A DNA stretch of 64,000 bases, taken from the NCBI GenBank assembly GCA_963555705.1, contig OY743187.1, forward strand, positions 11,422,133 to 11,486,132. The letters run 5' to 3'. Shown here in pieces: positions 46,079 to 57,356 of this stretch (position 1 is its first letter; each line of letters begins with the position of its first letter). The stretch is from Ligustrum vulgare. Lineage: Eukaryota; Streptophyta; Magnoliopsida; Lamiales; Oleaceae. The notes beneath the pieces were generated by a model. The model was given only the letters and a program-made list of their open reading frames with translations, had not been told where the DNA came from and made no database searches. Made by a program: the position numbers and the translations under genes.

Positions 46079-49000
46079 CTAATCAAAAGGTGATAAGTCA
46101 GAAACATTAAAAGAAGCCGATACATTATACTCACATGGGAGGTCAAGCTTGTAGGCATTGTCATTAATCTTCTCAATGATTTGAAAGAGGCTATCACCAC
46201 GTGGTTCCATTTTGACTTTCTTTGATTCGGGAACCGCTCCTTCCTCAAATGTAACCACACCCAATCATCGGGCTCGAATGGGATTCGCTTTCTACCTTTG
46301 TTGGCACTGGAGGCATACTGTTCATTCTTCTTATCAATTTGGAGTTTGACCTTCTCGTGGAGAGATCTAACTCCGCCTTCCTCTTCCCATCTAAACTACC
46401 TCTTTCATCAATAGGCAAAGGAATTAAATCCAAAGAAGTCAATGGGTTAAACCACAAACAATCTCAAATGGAGAAAAAAAGTAGTAGAATGAACACTTCG
46501 ATTAAACACAAATTCAACAAAAGGTAGACACTCTTCCCAATTCTCTAAATTGCCCTTAAGTATAGTGCGAAGAAGTTGTGTTAATGTTCTATTAACCACT
46601 TCGGTTTGGCCATCGGTTTGAGGGTGACACGCCGTGGAAAAAAAAGTTTAGTTCCCAATTTTCCCCACAAAAACCTTCCAAAAGTGGCTAAGAAATTTGA
46701 CATCTCTATCCGACACAATACTCCTAGGGATTCTGTGGAGTCTCACTACTTCCTTAAAGAATAGGTCGGCTATGTGAGTGGCATCATCGGTTTTATGACA
46801 AGCAAGGAAGTATGCCATTTTACTAAATCGATCAACTATTACAAAGATGGAATCGCTCCCTTTCTTAGACCTAGGTAGACCTAAAATAAAATCCATAGAA
46901 ATCTCGGTCCACAGTTCATTAGGAACGAGTAGGGGTGTGTATAACCCATGTGGTGCTACCTTGGACTTGGCCTTCCTACAAATTATGCATCTAGAACAAA
47001 TTCTCCCAACGTCCCTCCTCATTTTAGGCCAAAAGAAGTGTTCTTGCAAGATTTCCAAGGTCCTCCTCACCTCAAAGTGACCCATCAAACCCCCTCCATG
47101 AGCCTCCCTCACCATCAACTCCCTCAATGAGCAATTGGCACACAAAGTTTGCCTTCACGGAATAAAAACCACTCATGCCTATAATATTTATCACATGCAA
47201 CCCTTTCACGTGAAACAAATATACTTGTAAAATCCACATCATGCACATACAAGTCTTTAATACTCTCAAAACCCAACAACTTGACACTCAAGGTAGTAAT
47301 AAGAGCGTACCTTCAAGAGAGGGCATCGACTATCACATTCTCCTTAACTTGTTTATATTTGATGACATAGGGAAATGTTTCCACGTACTCAACCCATTTG
47401 GCATGCCTCTTGCTCAACTTCCCTTACCCCTTCAAGTGCTTCAACGACTCATGGTCGGTGTGGATGACGAACTCCCTAGGCCACAAGTAGTGGTGCCATG
47501 TCTTTAATGCTATCACCAACGCATAGAGCTCCTTGTCATAGATGGGGTAGTTTAAGGCGGGTCCATTGAGCTTCTCACTAAAGTAGGCAACCGGCCTTTT
47601 TTCCTGCATCAAAACTGCTCCAATACCTGTGCCTGAAGCATCACATTAAATCTCAAAAGCTTTGTCAAAGTTAGCCAAAGATAAAATCGGGGCAGTGCAC
47701 AATCTTTCTTACCTCGGAACACTTGTGGGAGTGGGGAATTCCTTAATGGCTTTGATCTTCTCCTCATCAACCTCTATCCCCTTAGTACTAACTACAAATC
47801 CAAGAAAGACAACACTCTCCATGCAAAAATTACACTTTTTGAGATTAGCATACAAATTTTCTTCTTTTAAAACCAGAAGTACACTTCTCAAATGTTCAAT
47901 ATGCTCATTCAAATTCTTGCTATAAATCAAAATATCATCGAAGTAAACTAATACAAATTTTCCAATGAATGCACGTAAAACGTAGTTCATTAATCTCATA
48001 AAAGTTCTTGGTGCATTAGTGAGACTGAAGGGCATAACCAACCACTCATATAACCCATATTTAGTTTTAAAAGCGATTTTCCATTCATCTCCTTCTCTTA
48101 TCCTAATTTGGTGGTACCCACTCATCAAATCAATTTTTTCTAAAAATGCAAGAACCATGCAATTCATCTAACCTAGGAATGGGGTGTCGATACTTTACCG
48201 TTATGTTATTGATGGCTCGGCAATCGACGCACATTCTATAGGTTCCATCCTTCTTGGGCACTAGTAACACGAGAACGGCACAAGGATTCATGCTCTCACG
48301 AACATATCATTTGTTCATCAACTCCTCGACTTGATTTTGGAGTTCCTTGGTCTCTTCTGAGTTGCTTCGGTATGCCGGTCTATTTGGAATGACGGCTCCG
48401 GAATGAAATCAATTTGATGCTCGATGCCCCTAATGGGTGGAGTCCACTAGGCATCTCCTCCGGGAAGACATCTTCAAACTCCTGCAACAAAGAAGTAGCT
48501 AAAGTGAGGAGGAAAGTGTGAGGGTCATCAAGTGTAAGGAGAGACTCCTTATACACCATCAAAAGAATGTGATGATTTTCTTGTAACTCTCTCTCCACAT
48601 CACCTTTACTAGCATAAAAATTCATTTTTTTCTCGGCATCTTTTGCCCTCTTTCTTTTCTCTTTCACCCCCTCATTTTTTTCACTACTGTTCTCCCCTCT
48701 TTTTTTCACTCTCTTTTTGTGCCCCACTCAACTCCATCTTTCTTTTTCCTCCTCCTCCTCATTTTTGAGTTTCAACTAGTCTTTATAAACTTCTTCCGGA
48801 CTCAAAGGTAGTAGTGTTACGGGCTTCTCATTCATTTGGAAGCTATACCTATTTTTCCTCCCATCATGCAATACTCTCCTATCATATTGTCATGGCCTAC
48901 CCAATAATATATGTTTAGCTTGAATGGGAACCACATCATCAAGTACTTGATCCTCATATGTCCCAATGTTAAAAGTAAGAAGTACTTGCTTGCTTACCTT
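46079..49000 (-). pseudogene. Ty3/gypsy pol: protease end, RT, RNase H, integrase
   Basis: Domains on the minus strand, 5' to 3': the protease C-terminal half at about 48790-48996 ('QAKHILLGRP' followed by an in-frame TGA); an RT finger remnant at 48170-48420; RT palm 47709-48167 with catalytic 'YFDDILIYS'; RNase H 47424-47612 ('[14 protein letters not shown]'); integrase zinc and core 46648-47145 ('[15 protein letters not shown]', '[15 protein letters not shown]', '[20 protein letters not shown]'); integrase end 46079-46457 ('NDNAYKLDLP', 'FNVSDLSPFD'). Frameshifts and stops separate the domains and the integrase catalytic region is interrupted near 46520-46650. Gag and the 5' LTR are missing; the left-hand part stops at 49000. 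It is dead, but the best preserved pol in the window. Confidence 0.9.
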
Positions 49001-49300
49001 TGTAACAACCTGGCTCCCTTACTGGGGCTTTCTCCGTGTCGTACTCATGGTCTTTCCACTCCCCCATGGTCGTCCTAGTCCTCAAGGGCTGCCAACCTCG
49101 TTTCCAGGAAGTAGATTTTTGCCTTCCATGGATTTCGAAGAATTTTTGTACTTAACCCCTAGGTACAAGGTTCGAAATATTTTGATATCGTTGGACTCTG
49201 TTGCCATACTGATGATGAGCATCTCGTAGAAGCAAAAAAATGGCGTGTGTCCAATTTTTGAAATGAGGGTTGGTGCCCTTTTGATTTCTTTTAATGTTAT
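49001..49300. repeat. Fragment resembling the start of a TGTAACRACC-type LTR
   Basis: The gypsy protease reading stops at 49000 and TGTAACAACCTGGCTCCC follows. This is close to the TGTAGCGCCCC / TGTGACGACCC / TGTAACGACTG starts elsewhere in the window. The right end is undefined, so LTR identity is tentative. Confidence 0.4.
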
Positions 49301-49915
49301 GAAATAATATTCCATTTTTTGTACAAAATTACAAATCTATAACCCATTCTGCTAGCTTTTATTTATTTATTTTTTTTTTCTTGATATTTAGGTAAATAGT
49401 AATTATTTTAGATCTATAATTTTCTTATGTCCCTCACTAATTTTTGGGTTTTCATTCGAATGATTTCCTCATTGTAGAGAAATTAAAGGTAAATTTATCG
49501 CTCATATAGCTTCACGAACCTTTAGCTTTCATAATTATTGTTTACTGTCACCAAACATTTGATGGCAACTTGTCTTTTAGATGGGGGTGAATTTGTCTAA
49601 TGCCAAGTGTATAAAGAAATATTAGAGAGCACTAATCAGGTTGGTTCTTCAATCACTGAAAAAAATATGAATGTGATTAGGGGTATATGTTTGAATATTT
49701 CATTTATTAGCAAATTGTTATTCTTTAATTTGAATTATTATTGTCTAATTTACAATGAAAAATTAAATTTGAAGCAATTTATTTTTTGTTAACATATAAA
49801 TTAACTCAAGAGTAAAAGATTTGTAGTTTGTACATTTGATAAATGAATAAAAAAAAGAAAATTATGTAAAATTGGTATTTTCCTGATTTATTGGCCCCAT
49901 TTTTTTTCTTTGCAG

Positions 49916-50306
49916 GTGATTTCATATACAAGGTTTCGTCTCAATCACCAACTAAACATTTCATCATACACTCACGAGAGGCATTACTTAATGGAATTAG
50001 CTCAGTCGAAAATAGAACAATTCCTCCCTTGAAGTATGTATTTAGTTGGTATCAAGCACTTATTATCTATCTAATCTACAGAGGTTAATGTGGCGTTTCT
50101 ATTCAGTCACTTTTACTAGCTTCTCTCTATATCCTGTAATCAACATGGTTATCTTTTGTCTCCTTGTGTCTGAATGAGGATTGGTTTATTACTATTCTTC
50201 CTCCGTGTAGTTACAATTTGTATTGTAGATATGATTACTACTATGCTCTTGTGCGTGATTTCCATGTAGTTTACTATTCAATGGAGGCATAAACACCGTT
50301 GACGAG
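49916..50306 (+). pseudogene. tRNA-dihydrouridine synthase fragment (2 exons)
   Basis: Exon 49916-50033 (after …tttgcag|, before |gtatgt) reads 'DFIYKVSSQSPTKHFIIHSR' then 'ALLNGISSVENRTIPPL'. Exon 50229-50306 (after tattgtag|, before |gtaagt) reads 'YDYYYALVRDF' then, two shifts later, 'NGGINTVDE'. These match the DusA-type TIM-barrel segment 'HSRKALLNGISPxxNRxIPPLKYE..YALLRDFP...NGGI'. The enzyme reduces uridines in tRNA with FMN. A deletion near 50258-50266 and an extra base in the NGGI region break the frame, and neighbouring exons are missing. Confidence 0.8.
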
Positions 50307-51517
50307 GTAAGTGCCAAGTTCATACCCATTATCAAATGCACAAAGTTTTATAATGAGTGTTAAAATACTATGGTAGCTGTCTTGTTATATGTAAATAATA
50401 ATTTATATTGCAATAGTACTTATCCGATAAGTCTTATTTTTTCTCCCTTATATCACCTTTAAATAATTTTCCTTCATTTCTTTTCTGATGTTGATGTCAA
50501 TTTCATAACTTTTAGCTCTTTTATTTTAGTTTTTTCTTTCTTTCTTTCTAGGATAGAAGTTGCACAAGCATGCAAAGGAGCATTTTATACTTCTTTTAAG
50601 TAATTTGTGGTGGTTAATTTATTTTTTGAGTTTGTTAAACTCTATTGGAAATGTCAAAATTGGTATTTCTTCAACCTGTTACCCCCTTGCATTGCATATT
50701 CAGAAATGCAAGTTTAAATATACTATTATTCTTGGGCATAAAATGGTAAATGTATACTATAATTTTGTATTTATGGCCGCTAGATATCTTATTTTTTGGT
50801 GATGGACCAATGAGCAGGAACTCTTAAGTTTTTGTCGTCTCTCGTTCCTACTATAATTGCGAACGTCTTCTAGTAACACCTTGTAGTGTAGAGTATCCAA
50901 AATGATGCCATTAATGAAGAAATAGAACAGACTGAAGGAGCGAGCAGAAATCTAATAAATCAACTTATTTCGGGAAAAGGATATCACCAATATGATCAAA
51001 ACTTATCCTTAGCAAATCAGACTTGGTTTTATGATTCCCTTCATTGTAATAACCCAAAGAAAAATCTTGGTTAAATATTGCATATGGATTGGAGTTATGT
51101 TTCTTAAGGCGGTAGTGAAAAGGACATTGTTTTTAAAGGATTATTAAATGGATGATATTTATTTTCTGTCTTTTTGGTATCTAGATTGTGGTTCTTGATT
51201 CATGTTTTCTGGATAAAACTGTGGCCTTGGTTAGCCTCACGCTGTTGACTCTTGTTCTTAGCTTATGTTTCCCATACTGAGGCCATTGTGAGTAATAAGT
51301 AGAACTGTGTTTCATCATTGACATGTCATTGGTAATAAATAACTTATCTGGACATGTATGGAAATAAAAATTGCTTTAAAAACGTATAAGTTACTGTAAA
51401 GCTTAGTTGAACATAATGCGTCCCCTCTTTTTGTCCCTATTGAATGACATCACAACTTACACATGTTTGATGAAAATGAAAAAGACTTATCCATTGCTCC
51501 TCATCTTATTTTTGCAG
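50307..51517. other. Spacer inside the fragment cluster
   Basis: AT-rich sequence with no exon I can assign. It may contain intron sequence of the dihydrouridine-synthase and PEX19 source genes. Confidence 0.4.
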
Positions 51518-51833
51518 GACATGGAGTCAGTTGTGGAGACCATGATGCAACAGTTTATGTCCAAGGAAATCCTGCACGAACCTATGGAAGAAATCAGAGA
51601 ACGATATTCGGAATCGTTGGAAGAAAATAAAATGAGCCTATCCAATGAAGAATATAAATTTTATTTCCACCAGTATGAGCTTATAAGAGATCTAAATCGA
51701 GTTTATGGTAGTGAGTCAAATAACTTCAACAAGACTGTTGAGCTAATACGGAAAATGTACGAGTGTGGTCAACCACCAAATGATATTGTGCAAGAGCTTG
51801 CTTCAGATTTTGATTGTTAAATCTTGGACAATT
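51518..51833 (+). pseudogene. PEX19: PEX19 exon fragment, frameshifted
   Basis: The exon begins after …tttgcag| and reads 'DMESVVETMMQQFMSKEILH' ... 'RVYGSESNNFNKTVELIRKM' ... 'ECGQPPNDIVQELASDFD', ending at |gtaagt. This is the conserved C-terminal membrane-protein-binding region of PEX19, the farnesylated receptor for peroxisomal membrane proteins. A one-base loss after the last Asp gives an early stop; in the next frame 'LNLGQL', the usual continuation, can still be read. The N-terminal exons and the CaaX farnesylation exon are absent. Confidence 0.88.
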
Positions 51834-51984
51834 GTAAGTGCAATACTTGATTACTTCATGCAGTTTAAACATAATTCATTTATAATGTGCTAATGATACT
51901 AGAGGTGCAAAATAGACTACTACGACCCAGCACTACAAGGTTTTGGGTAGGGTCCTTTCTGGATCGGCATGGCCCAAATTCAGT

Positions 51985-52190
51985 TGTGTGTTGGATCAAA
52001 ATAAGGCAAATCATGTGGATTTGTTGCTTTCATCAGCTATGATGCTGAGACACTTTCAATTTCCTTCATTTGATGATCAACTTACGGTGAAGTGTGCAAT
52101 ATCAGATGGCAAATATACCGGACACAAGATCTTGGTGGAGACAGCTCCACTCAAGAAGTTGAGGAAGCTATCATCTCAAATCTTGACTGA
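51985..52190 (+). pseudogene. NAD-isocitrate dehydrogenase regulatory-type C-terminus, frameshifted
   Basis: It reads 'DQNKANHVDLLLSSAMMLRH' then 'FQFPSF', which matches the IDH 'xQKKANPVALLLSSAMMLRHLQFPSF' segment. Near 52130 one base is lost; the next frame then gives 'LGGDSSTQEVEEAI' and a stop at 52188-52190, exactly where intact IDH subunits end. The upstream exons are missing. In the cell the intact protein is a mitochondrial TCA-cycle subunit; this piece is not functional. Confidence 0.85.
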
Positions 52191-52722
52191 GTTTTGAAAA
52201 GTACATCCTGATCTCTGCACTATAATGACATGATTCCTCGTGTTAGCAAAACAATTACACGATATTGTAACGATTTTGACTTTTTACACCGACATTGTGT
52301 AGAATTTCATTTCATTCATTATGCCAGTTTCAATACTCTTCCTGCCTCCTGGAGATGATGTCATCGCACCAGAATCTATACAAATTAACACAGGCAAAAG
52401 AAGTCACGTCGTCTGATATTTTTGTTCTAAGTAAAAATTGTAATATGTCGGTAATACTAATATCTCTCGCTGTAATGTTATTGTGTTTTTTTCTATGAAT
52501 TTAAATAAACTATCAATATTCATAATTATAAAATCTAACAATATAATATAATATGTTAGTTTCGCTTAATACAAAATCTTCTATAATTGTTTGACTATTA
52601 AGAACTAATAATTACAAATTTTGAAAATATTAAAAATTAAATAAATAACGGGTCGATCACGTTCAACGCACGTATATGTCACTAGTAATAATAGATGAAA
52701 ATTTAAATCGAGATTTTAAAAT

Positions 52723-52745
52723 CCCACCCCACCCCACCCCACCCC
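52723..52745 (-). other. (CCCCA)n run upstream of LUX
   Basis: Five C-runs separated by single A bases lie about 450 bp before the LUX start codon. On the minus strand this is a GGGGT repeat with G-quadruplex potential. Neighbouring 'tctcgtccccgt' and 'gataggacgaga' segments look like an old inverted-repeat element. Confidence 0.7.
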
Positions 52746-53011
52746 TATCTCGTCCCCGTTTAAATAGGGATAGGACGAGAACGGAATGAATAAATTTGTT
52801 ATGAGGACGGAGATAGAAAATGACATCTCACCCCACACTTGATCCGTTGCTATCTCTACCTAAAAATCCAGGTATTGAAAACATCACAGTAACAGTACCC
52901 TAAATAAAAGCTGAAAACAAGATCCACCTCGATCACCTCTCCCAACCCGGCAACCCCTTCTAAAAATTCAATCTTTTCATCATTTTCTTGATAAGGAGAG
53001 AGGGAGGAGAA

Positions 53012-53037
53012 ATGGAAATATGAAAGCCCATCTTTGA
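53012..53037 (+). promoter_or_regulatory. Two overlapping mini-uORFs upstream of LUX
   Basis: ATG at 53012 opens a 3-codon frame ending in TGA at 53021-53023. A second ATG at 53020 overlaps that stop in an ATGA arrangement and runs 5 codons to TGA at 53035-53037. If the 5' UTR includes this region, ribosomes would meet both before the LUX start at 53193. Transcript support cannot be judged from sequence. Confidence 0.45.
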
Positions 53038-53091
53038 AATTCCATCCCCCATATTTTCACTTCCAAATTGGGTTTTTGATTTTAATCTCAA

Positions 53092-53117
53092 AAAAATCTT
53101 GGAGCTAGCTCCAAGAT
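53092..53117. promoter_or_regulatory. CCA1-type site overlapping a perfect 22-bp palindrome
   Basis: 53096-53117 is a perfect palindrome with half-site ATCTTGGAGCT. Its left edge completes AAAAATCT (53092-53099), the CCA1-binding site form AAMAATCT. CCA1/LHY repress evening genes including LUX, so the match is sensible, but it may lie in the transcribed leader. The motif is seen; function is inferred. Confidence 0.5.
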
Positions 53118-53192
53118 CAGAGGAAAAAAATTTGACCCGTTAAAATTCTTGTTATATACTGTTTTGTTTTCATCAAGAAAAGAGGGGGAAAA

Positions 53193-54095
53193 ATGAGGGA
53201 AGAGGATTCGAATTGGTTTGCTAAATGGGAAGATGAATTGCCATCACCAGACGAGTTGATTCCCATATCCCAATCTCTAATTACGACTGATCTAGCGCTA
53301 GCCTTCGATATTAGAAACCCCCATCAGATTGCGGCAGCTTCGGCGCCACCGCCGTCGCAGCTGCCTCAATCTACAGCTAATTCCTCCGCTGAATTTGACT
53401 CAGCTGAGTTGGGTGGCGGAGGAGAGGGAGGCAGTGGCGGGGGATCCGATGAACAGGCACGGACGTTGAAGAGGCCGCGGCTCGTGTGGACGCCGCAGCT
53501 GCACAAGAGGTTTGTAGATGCTGTGGCCCATTTGGGAATAAAAAATGCAGTCCCCAAGACCATAATGAAGCTCATGAGTGTGGATGGACTCACTAGAGAA
53601 AATGTTGCTAGTCATTTGCAGAAGTACAGGCTTTATTTGAAGCGGATGCAGGGGATTTCGAGTAACGGTGGCGTTGTTGGTGGCCATAATTCTTCGGCAG
53701 CACTGGCTGCCGTGGGTGTAGACTCTGCTACGGACCGTTTATTCGCCAGCTCACCGGTGCCAGCGCATTTTCTGCATCCGAGCAGGCCAAATTCCGACCA
53801 TTTTCTCCCATTTTTGCCGCTGGCAGCAATGCAGAATCATCATCAAATGGCGGTAGTGGGGCCGGGGGCGCACCACCATCAGCAATTTAGGCATCTTGGG
53901 ACTTCACCGCCGACTGGGCAGTTCGAGCATCCCTTCATGAGGCAGTCACAGCAGCAGGTGCAAAGGATGGCTACACCGGTGCACGGTAGAAATGGTTCCT
54001 CCATGGCGCCACTGCCGCATGTCGAAGATTTGGAGTCAGCCACTGCCACAAATGGAAGGAAAGTTCTCACTCTGTTTCCAACTGGTGATGATTGA
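53193..54095 (+). CDS. LUX: LUX ARRHYTHMO / PHYTOCLOCK1-type GARP transcription factor
   Basis: A single-exon frame of 300 residues. Residues 93-153 form the Myb-like GARP DNA-binding domain ('[20 protein letters not shown]', '[11 protein letters not shown]', '[20 protein letters not shown]'), which is diagnostic of the LUX/BOA group. The N-terminus has the conserved acidic opening '[20 protein letters not shown]' and a Gly-rich linker (about 73-85). The C-terminus is His/Gln/Pro-rich with 'HPFMRQ' and ends 'FPTGDD'. LUX is the DNA-binding member of the evening complex (with ELF3 and ELF4), which represses PRR and growth genes at dusk by binding GATWCG sites. The lack of introns agrees with the family. 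Distinguishing LUX from its paralogue BOA needs a tree. Confidence 0.93.
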   Translation: MREEDSNWFAKWEDELPSPDELIPISQSLITTDLALAFDIRNPHQIAAASAPPPSQLPQSTANSSAEFDSAELGGGGEGGSGGGSDEQARTLKRPRLVWTPQLHKRFVDAVAHLGIKNAVPKTIMKLMSVDGLTRENVASHLQKYRLYLKRMQGISSNGGVVGGHNSSAALAAVGVDSATDRLFASSPVPAHFLHPSRPNSDHFLPFLPLAAMQNHHQMAVVGPGAHHHQQFRHLGTSPPTGQFEHPFMRQSQQQVQRMATPVHGRNGSSMAPLPHVEDLESATATNGRKVLTLFPTGDD

Positions 54096-55038
54096 AATGT
54101 AGAAATTATTGATTCAGTTTTGCTTCTGAGCACTGTGAAAAAAAAAAAAAAAAAAAAATCTGTTCATGGGGTGTAAGTCAGTAAGTGTAACTACCTAGTA
54201 TTCAATTCTAGATGTCATATCATGTAAAATTTGTGTTCATAAACGTTGTTGATTCTCTAGGTTGAGTTCTTTGCATAATCAGGTCATCATGCAATGATTT
54301 AGTAGTTATATTCGCGATCCTCGTAAGGAACTGGTTCGTGTGTCGAATCTGTTGTAAGGAGTCTAGTTCCATGATTTGTAAGTGTAATTAATTCACTACC
54401 ATTCTGTTTCGTCATTTCGGTTCTGGTGGCAGATTTGATCCAACCCCACCGCAGGCTAATATTGACCATGATGTCACTTGGGAATCGATATTGTTATAAC
54501 GCGCCGCGCGTTGAAATAAGTACTCGAACGCACGAAAAATCTGCCGGAAAATGTTCGAGTTGGATGTCTGAAGCAAACAATTCGTTTACTCTTGACCGTG
54601 CAGCGAAAGAGAACAATGCTGGCAAGAATCATCGTACTTCATGAAGTCTGAGATGAAGATTTACTGTCCAGAGACAGCTTAATATGGTACTGTGTTTTCT
54701 TGTTCATTTGCTAAGAATTCCTGCATAGCACTTCTCTAGTTTCCTAGTATAGCTTTGTGTCGGTCGGGTCGAGTGGAGTCCTACTTTTTGTAAATGTTGA
54801 TGTTTTATGCAGACATTTAAACCTTGATATTTGGAAATCTTTCCATGGCCATGTTCGATAAGACTGAAGTAATTATAAATTGATTTATTTATGTTTTTGG
54901 ACGAAATGTGTGGTTAAAATATGGAGAAAAATGTGTATGGTTAAAAGGTCGTTCGAGAAATTGTATTATTTATAAATTGTAGTGATTTCGTCAAAGAACA
55001 TAGGCATAATAATGTGTGAATCTGCTTCTTTTCATAAA
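54096..55038. other. 3' flank of LUX
   Basis: It holds the probable 3' UTR (A-run at 54139-54158). A 72-codon frame at 54426-54644 matches no family I know and is likely chance. A MITE-like piece ('aaatgtgtggttaaaatatggag') lies at 54900-54975. Confidence 0.4.
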
Positions 55039-55193
55039 GAGTAATTTTAGGGAGATATTTTTAATTGACATTGTGATATGACGCACATACATTGCGTGGT
55101 GAAAAAGTAAGTGAAAATAGTAGTTATTTACACCAATCAATGTATGTTTGACATATCACAATGTCAATTTAGAATGTTTCCTTAGAATTATTC
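55039..55193. mobile_element. Mutator-type MITE, TSD TTTCATAA(A/T)
   Basis: The 155-bp element has inverted ends starting GAGTAATTTTAGGGAGA / GAATAATTCTAAGGAAA that pair for about 56 bp with mismatches, including a perfect ATTGACATTGTGATATG core. The flanks are TTTCATAAA (55030-55038) and TTTCATAAT (55194-55202), a 9-bp duplication with one change. Confidence 0.82.
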
Positions 55194-55989
55194 TTTCATA
55201 ATTGCCTGCAGCTGCATTTCCTTAAATTTTTGGGGGTTCTAATAAACATTTTGTGTAATTTGCTGTCTTTTTAGTTTTTTCTACCATACATGCATCCATG
55301 TCTATGTATATGTTTCACTCAACCGAATATAATGTTATCCGAAGTTTATTCCCCTTAATTTTCCTCATTTATGGCTCAGCTCGTCCCATATGATAGTGTT
55401 TAGTTGCCATAGTTGAGTTTGGAATCTTGAACAATACGAAGGCCGAGATCAGTTCTTGTTCGACTTGAGAAGGCCTCTGTTAGATTTACATGTAAGTTCT
55501 CCATGATTTATAATATCTAACTTTAGGGTTAAAGAATTTGAGATTTATAGAGATGTGTGGGTCGTTGAATGGCTCAAATCACGACAATATGATGTGAACT
55601 ACTTGAATTATCATAATAATAATTCATTTAAATTAAAAATTAATAAATTCCACCTGTCCCACCTCGAGACAGATCGATGTGTTCTAGTGGTTTTAAGAGA
55701 TGGAAAAATAAGGTAGCATAAAACTGGAATAATGACATGAAAAAGACAATGGTAATGAAATATCTAGAGGTTTGACTTGTTAAAAAAAAATCCAATAAGA
55801 AATTGCAGACTGATTTTCATCGTACGGATGTGGATACTGACGAAAGGATCTGTGTGTGTCCCCACTTTGTAAATAATGTTCGAGTGGTGTGGGGTGGCCC
55901 TGTAGCTGGTTGTTAATCCATAGATATCAAGCACGTAGACTTCAAGAAGTTGAACATGTCAACGGTATAACTTTATCAACTGTTCGGCA

Positions 55990-56155
55990 GCTATGGGAGT
56001 TTAAAAAATGGTTTTTTTTTTTTTGTAATTTTTTAAGTAGATGGATAGTTAAAAAGTAGAGAGAGAAAATGTGTAGAATTAGAAATTGATTTGAAGAATT
56101 GTGTAGTTTAAAAATTGGTTTAAAAACCAAAAAAATCTTCTTTACCGAACAGTGG
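55990..56155. mobile_element. MITE-like element (relative at 58985-59143)
   Basis: Both places share 'aagtaga(g)agagaaaatgtgt', 'attgatttg(a/g)agaa(c)tgtgtagtt' and a poly-T or poly-A start. The right part carries 'accgaacag' or 'gccaaacat' ends reminiscent of the 1911-2066 element. No target duplication was resolved. Confidence 0.5.
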
Positions 56156-56164
56156 CTTTATCCA

Positions 56165-56517
56165 TGTAGCTAGGTGAATTTATTTTTTAGGTAAAAATTT
56201 TAATCATTTTCGTTAAATTTGATCATTTATTTTTATTTTTTTTGTTAATTGATTTATTTTTTCCCCAAAAATTAACATTATTATTATTATCAAGTACAAA
56301 TGTATGAAAAAATTTAATTTTTTTTATTAAAATAACTAAATTTTGTCATGGAAAATAATGTTAATCAAACAATAAAAGTTGAAAAAAATTTCACTTTTTT
56401 CAACTAGAAAATTAAATCAATCAAACATATTAAACTATTAATTCCCTATAATTCAATTCACTGGAATTCATTTTCTTTCCACTCAAATTCCACTTTCTTC
56501 ATTAAATACAGCCTTAT
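56165..56517 (-). mobile_element. MITE family member (mate of 26880-27127)
   Basis: On the minus strand it reads 'aaggctgtatttaatgaag', 'aatatgtttgattgatttaa' and 'cttgataataataatgtt' in the order seen in the 26.9-kb copy. It is about 100 bp longer than that copy, with a decayed end. Confidence 0.6.
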
Positions 56518-57060
56518 GTTTTCGATGTAAAATATATGATTGGTAATTGATTTCGAAAAATGTGTGGTTGAAAAATAATTTGAGAAAATATATTGTTTAT
56601 AAACATGTTTATAAAGGATTTACCAAACGGAGTTGTACCACTTTTCAATTGCATTAAAAAAATTAATCTTTAATTATTATTAGTGTATTTATTTCCTCAC
56701 CATTTTTTGTTGAATTCTTATTTTTCAATCTTTCACAAAATATCAAGTTTGATCTATAATTATAGTTTTGTCAAGATATTATATCAGAGTCTTTTTAAAC
56801 AATGGACAAATATTATATTGCATTTTTCTATTTTTTGTTTTATTATTAATATAATAATATGGTGTGTAAATAAGTCTTTATACGATCTCCTAACGAACTT
56901 TTGAACGATTTTTTTAATTAATGAAAAATTGAGAATAAAATATTACGATGAAAAAGTTGAAGATTTAATTGCAATAATAAGTAAAGAATAAAGTCTGTTT
57001 GTGCAATTTAAAATTGGTGTAACTATAAAATAAATTGTAGTAGCAATATAATTACCCTTT

Positions 57061-57356
57061 AGAATTCTAGCTATTAAATGCATGTTTGATATTGGAAGTT
57101 TTTTTCTATTTTTACTCCAAACTCATTTTCAATCGCACATTTTAATGAGACTCACAAACTTTTTATATTTTTCAACTACTTCTCAACCACACATCCTCCA
57201 AAACATTTAGAATTCTAGCTATTAAATGCATGTTTGATACTGGAAGTTTTTATTATTTTTACTTCAAACTTATTTTCAACCACACATTTTTATGAGACTC
57301 ACAATTTTTCATATTTTTCAACTACTTGTCAACCACACATTTCGCAAAACATTTAT
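57061..57356. repeat. Tandem duplication, 148-bp unit, two copies
   Basis: 'agaattctagctattaaatg' begins copies at 57061 and 57209. The copies stay aligned with scattered substitutions to 'caaaacattt'. The unit contains the 'caaccacacat' words of the local MITEs. Confidence 0.85.

Larger units (their letters stand above)
49900..52685 (+). mobile_element. Chimeric gene-fragment cluster, Helitron-like (candidate)
   Basis: Pieces of three unrelated nuclear genes follow one another in the same orientation: tRNA-dihydrouridine synthase exons, a PEX19 exon and the NAD-isocitrate dehydrogenase C-terminus. Introns or splice signals are kept and all carry frameshifts. Co-linear, intron-bearing exon fragments from several genes are characteristic of Helitrons and Pack-MULEs. 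The right edge has 'acgttcaacgcacgtatatgtcaCTAG|T' (CTAG at 52682-52685), which fits the Helitron 3' rule CTRR before a host T, although the hairpin is weak. The 5' TC end was not identified; the start given is the first fragment's edge. Confidence 0.55.

Noticed and set aside
51407..51820. Complete small PEX19 gene starting at the ATG at 51407
   Set aside because: The first 37 codons are intron sequence before a good acceptor at 51517. The frame then ends by frameshift, with the CaaX exon missing.
51943..52197. Independent 84-residue protein
   Set aside because: Its middle matches the isocitrate dehydrogenase C-terminus and its last third is the wrong frame; the correct frame ends in the normal IDH stop.
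54426..54644. 72-codon frame downstream of LUX
   Set aside because: No family resemblance; it sits in the likely 3' UTR of LUX. A separate small gene cannot be excluded but is not supported.
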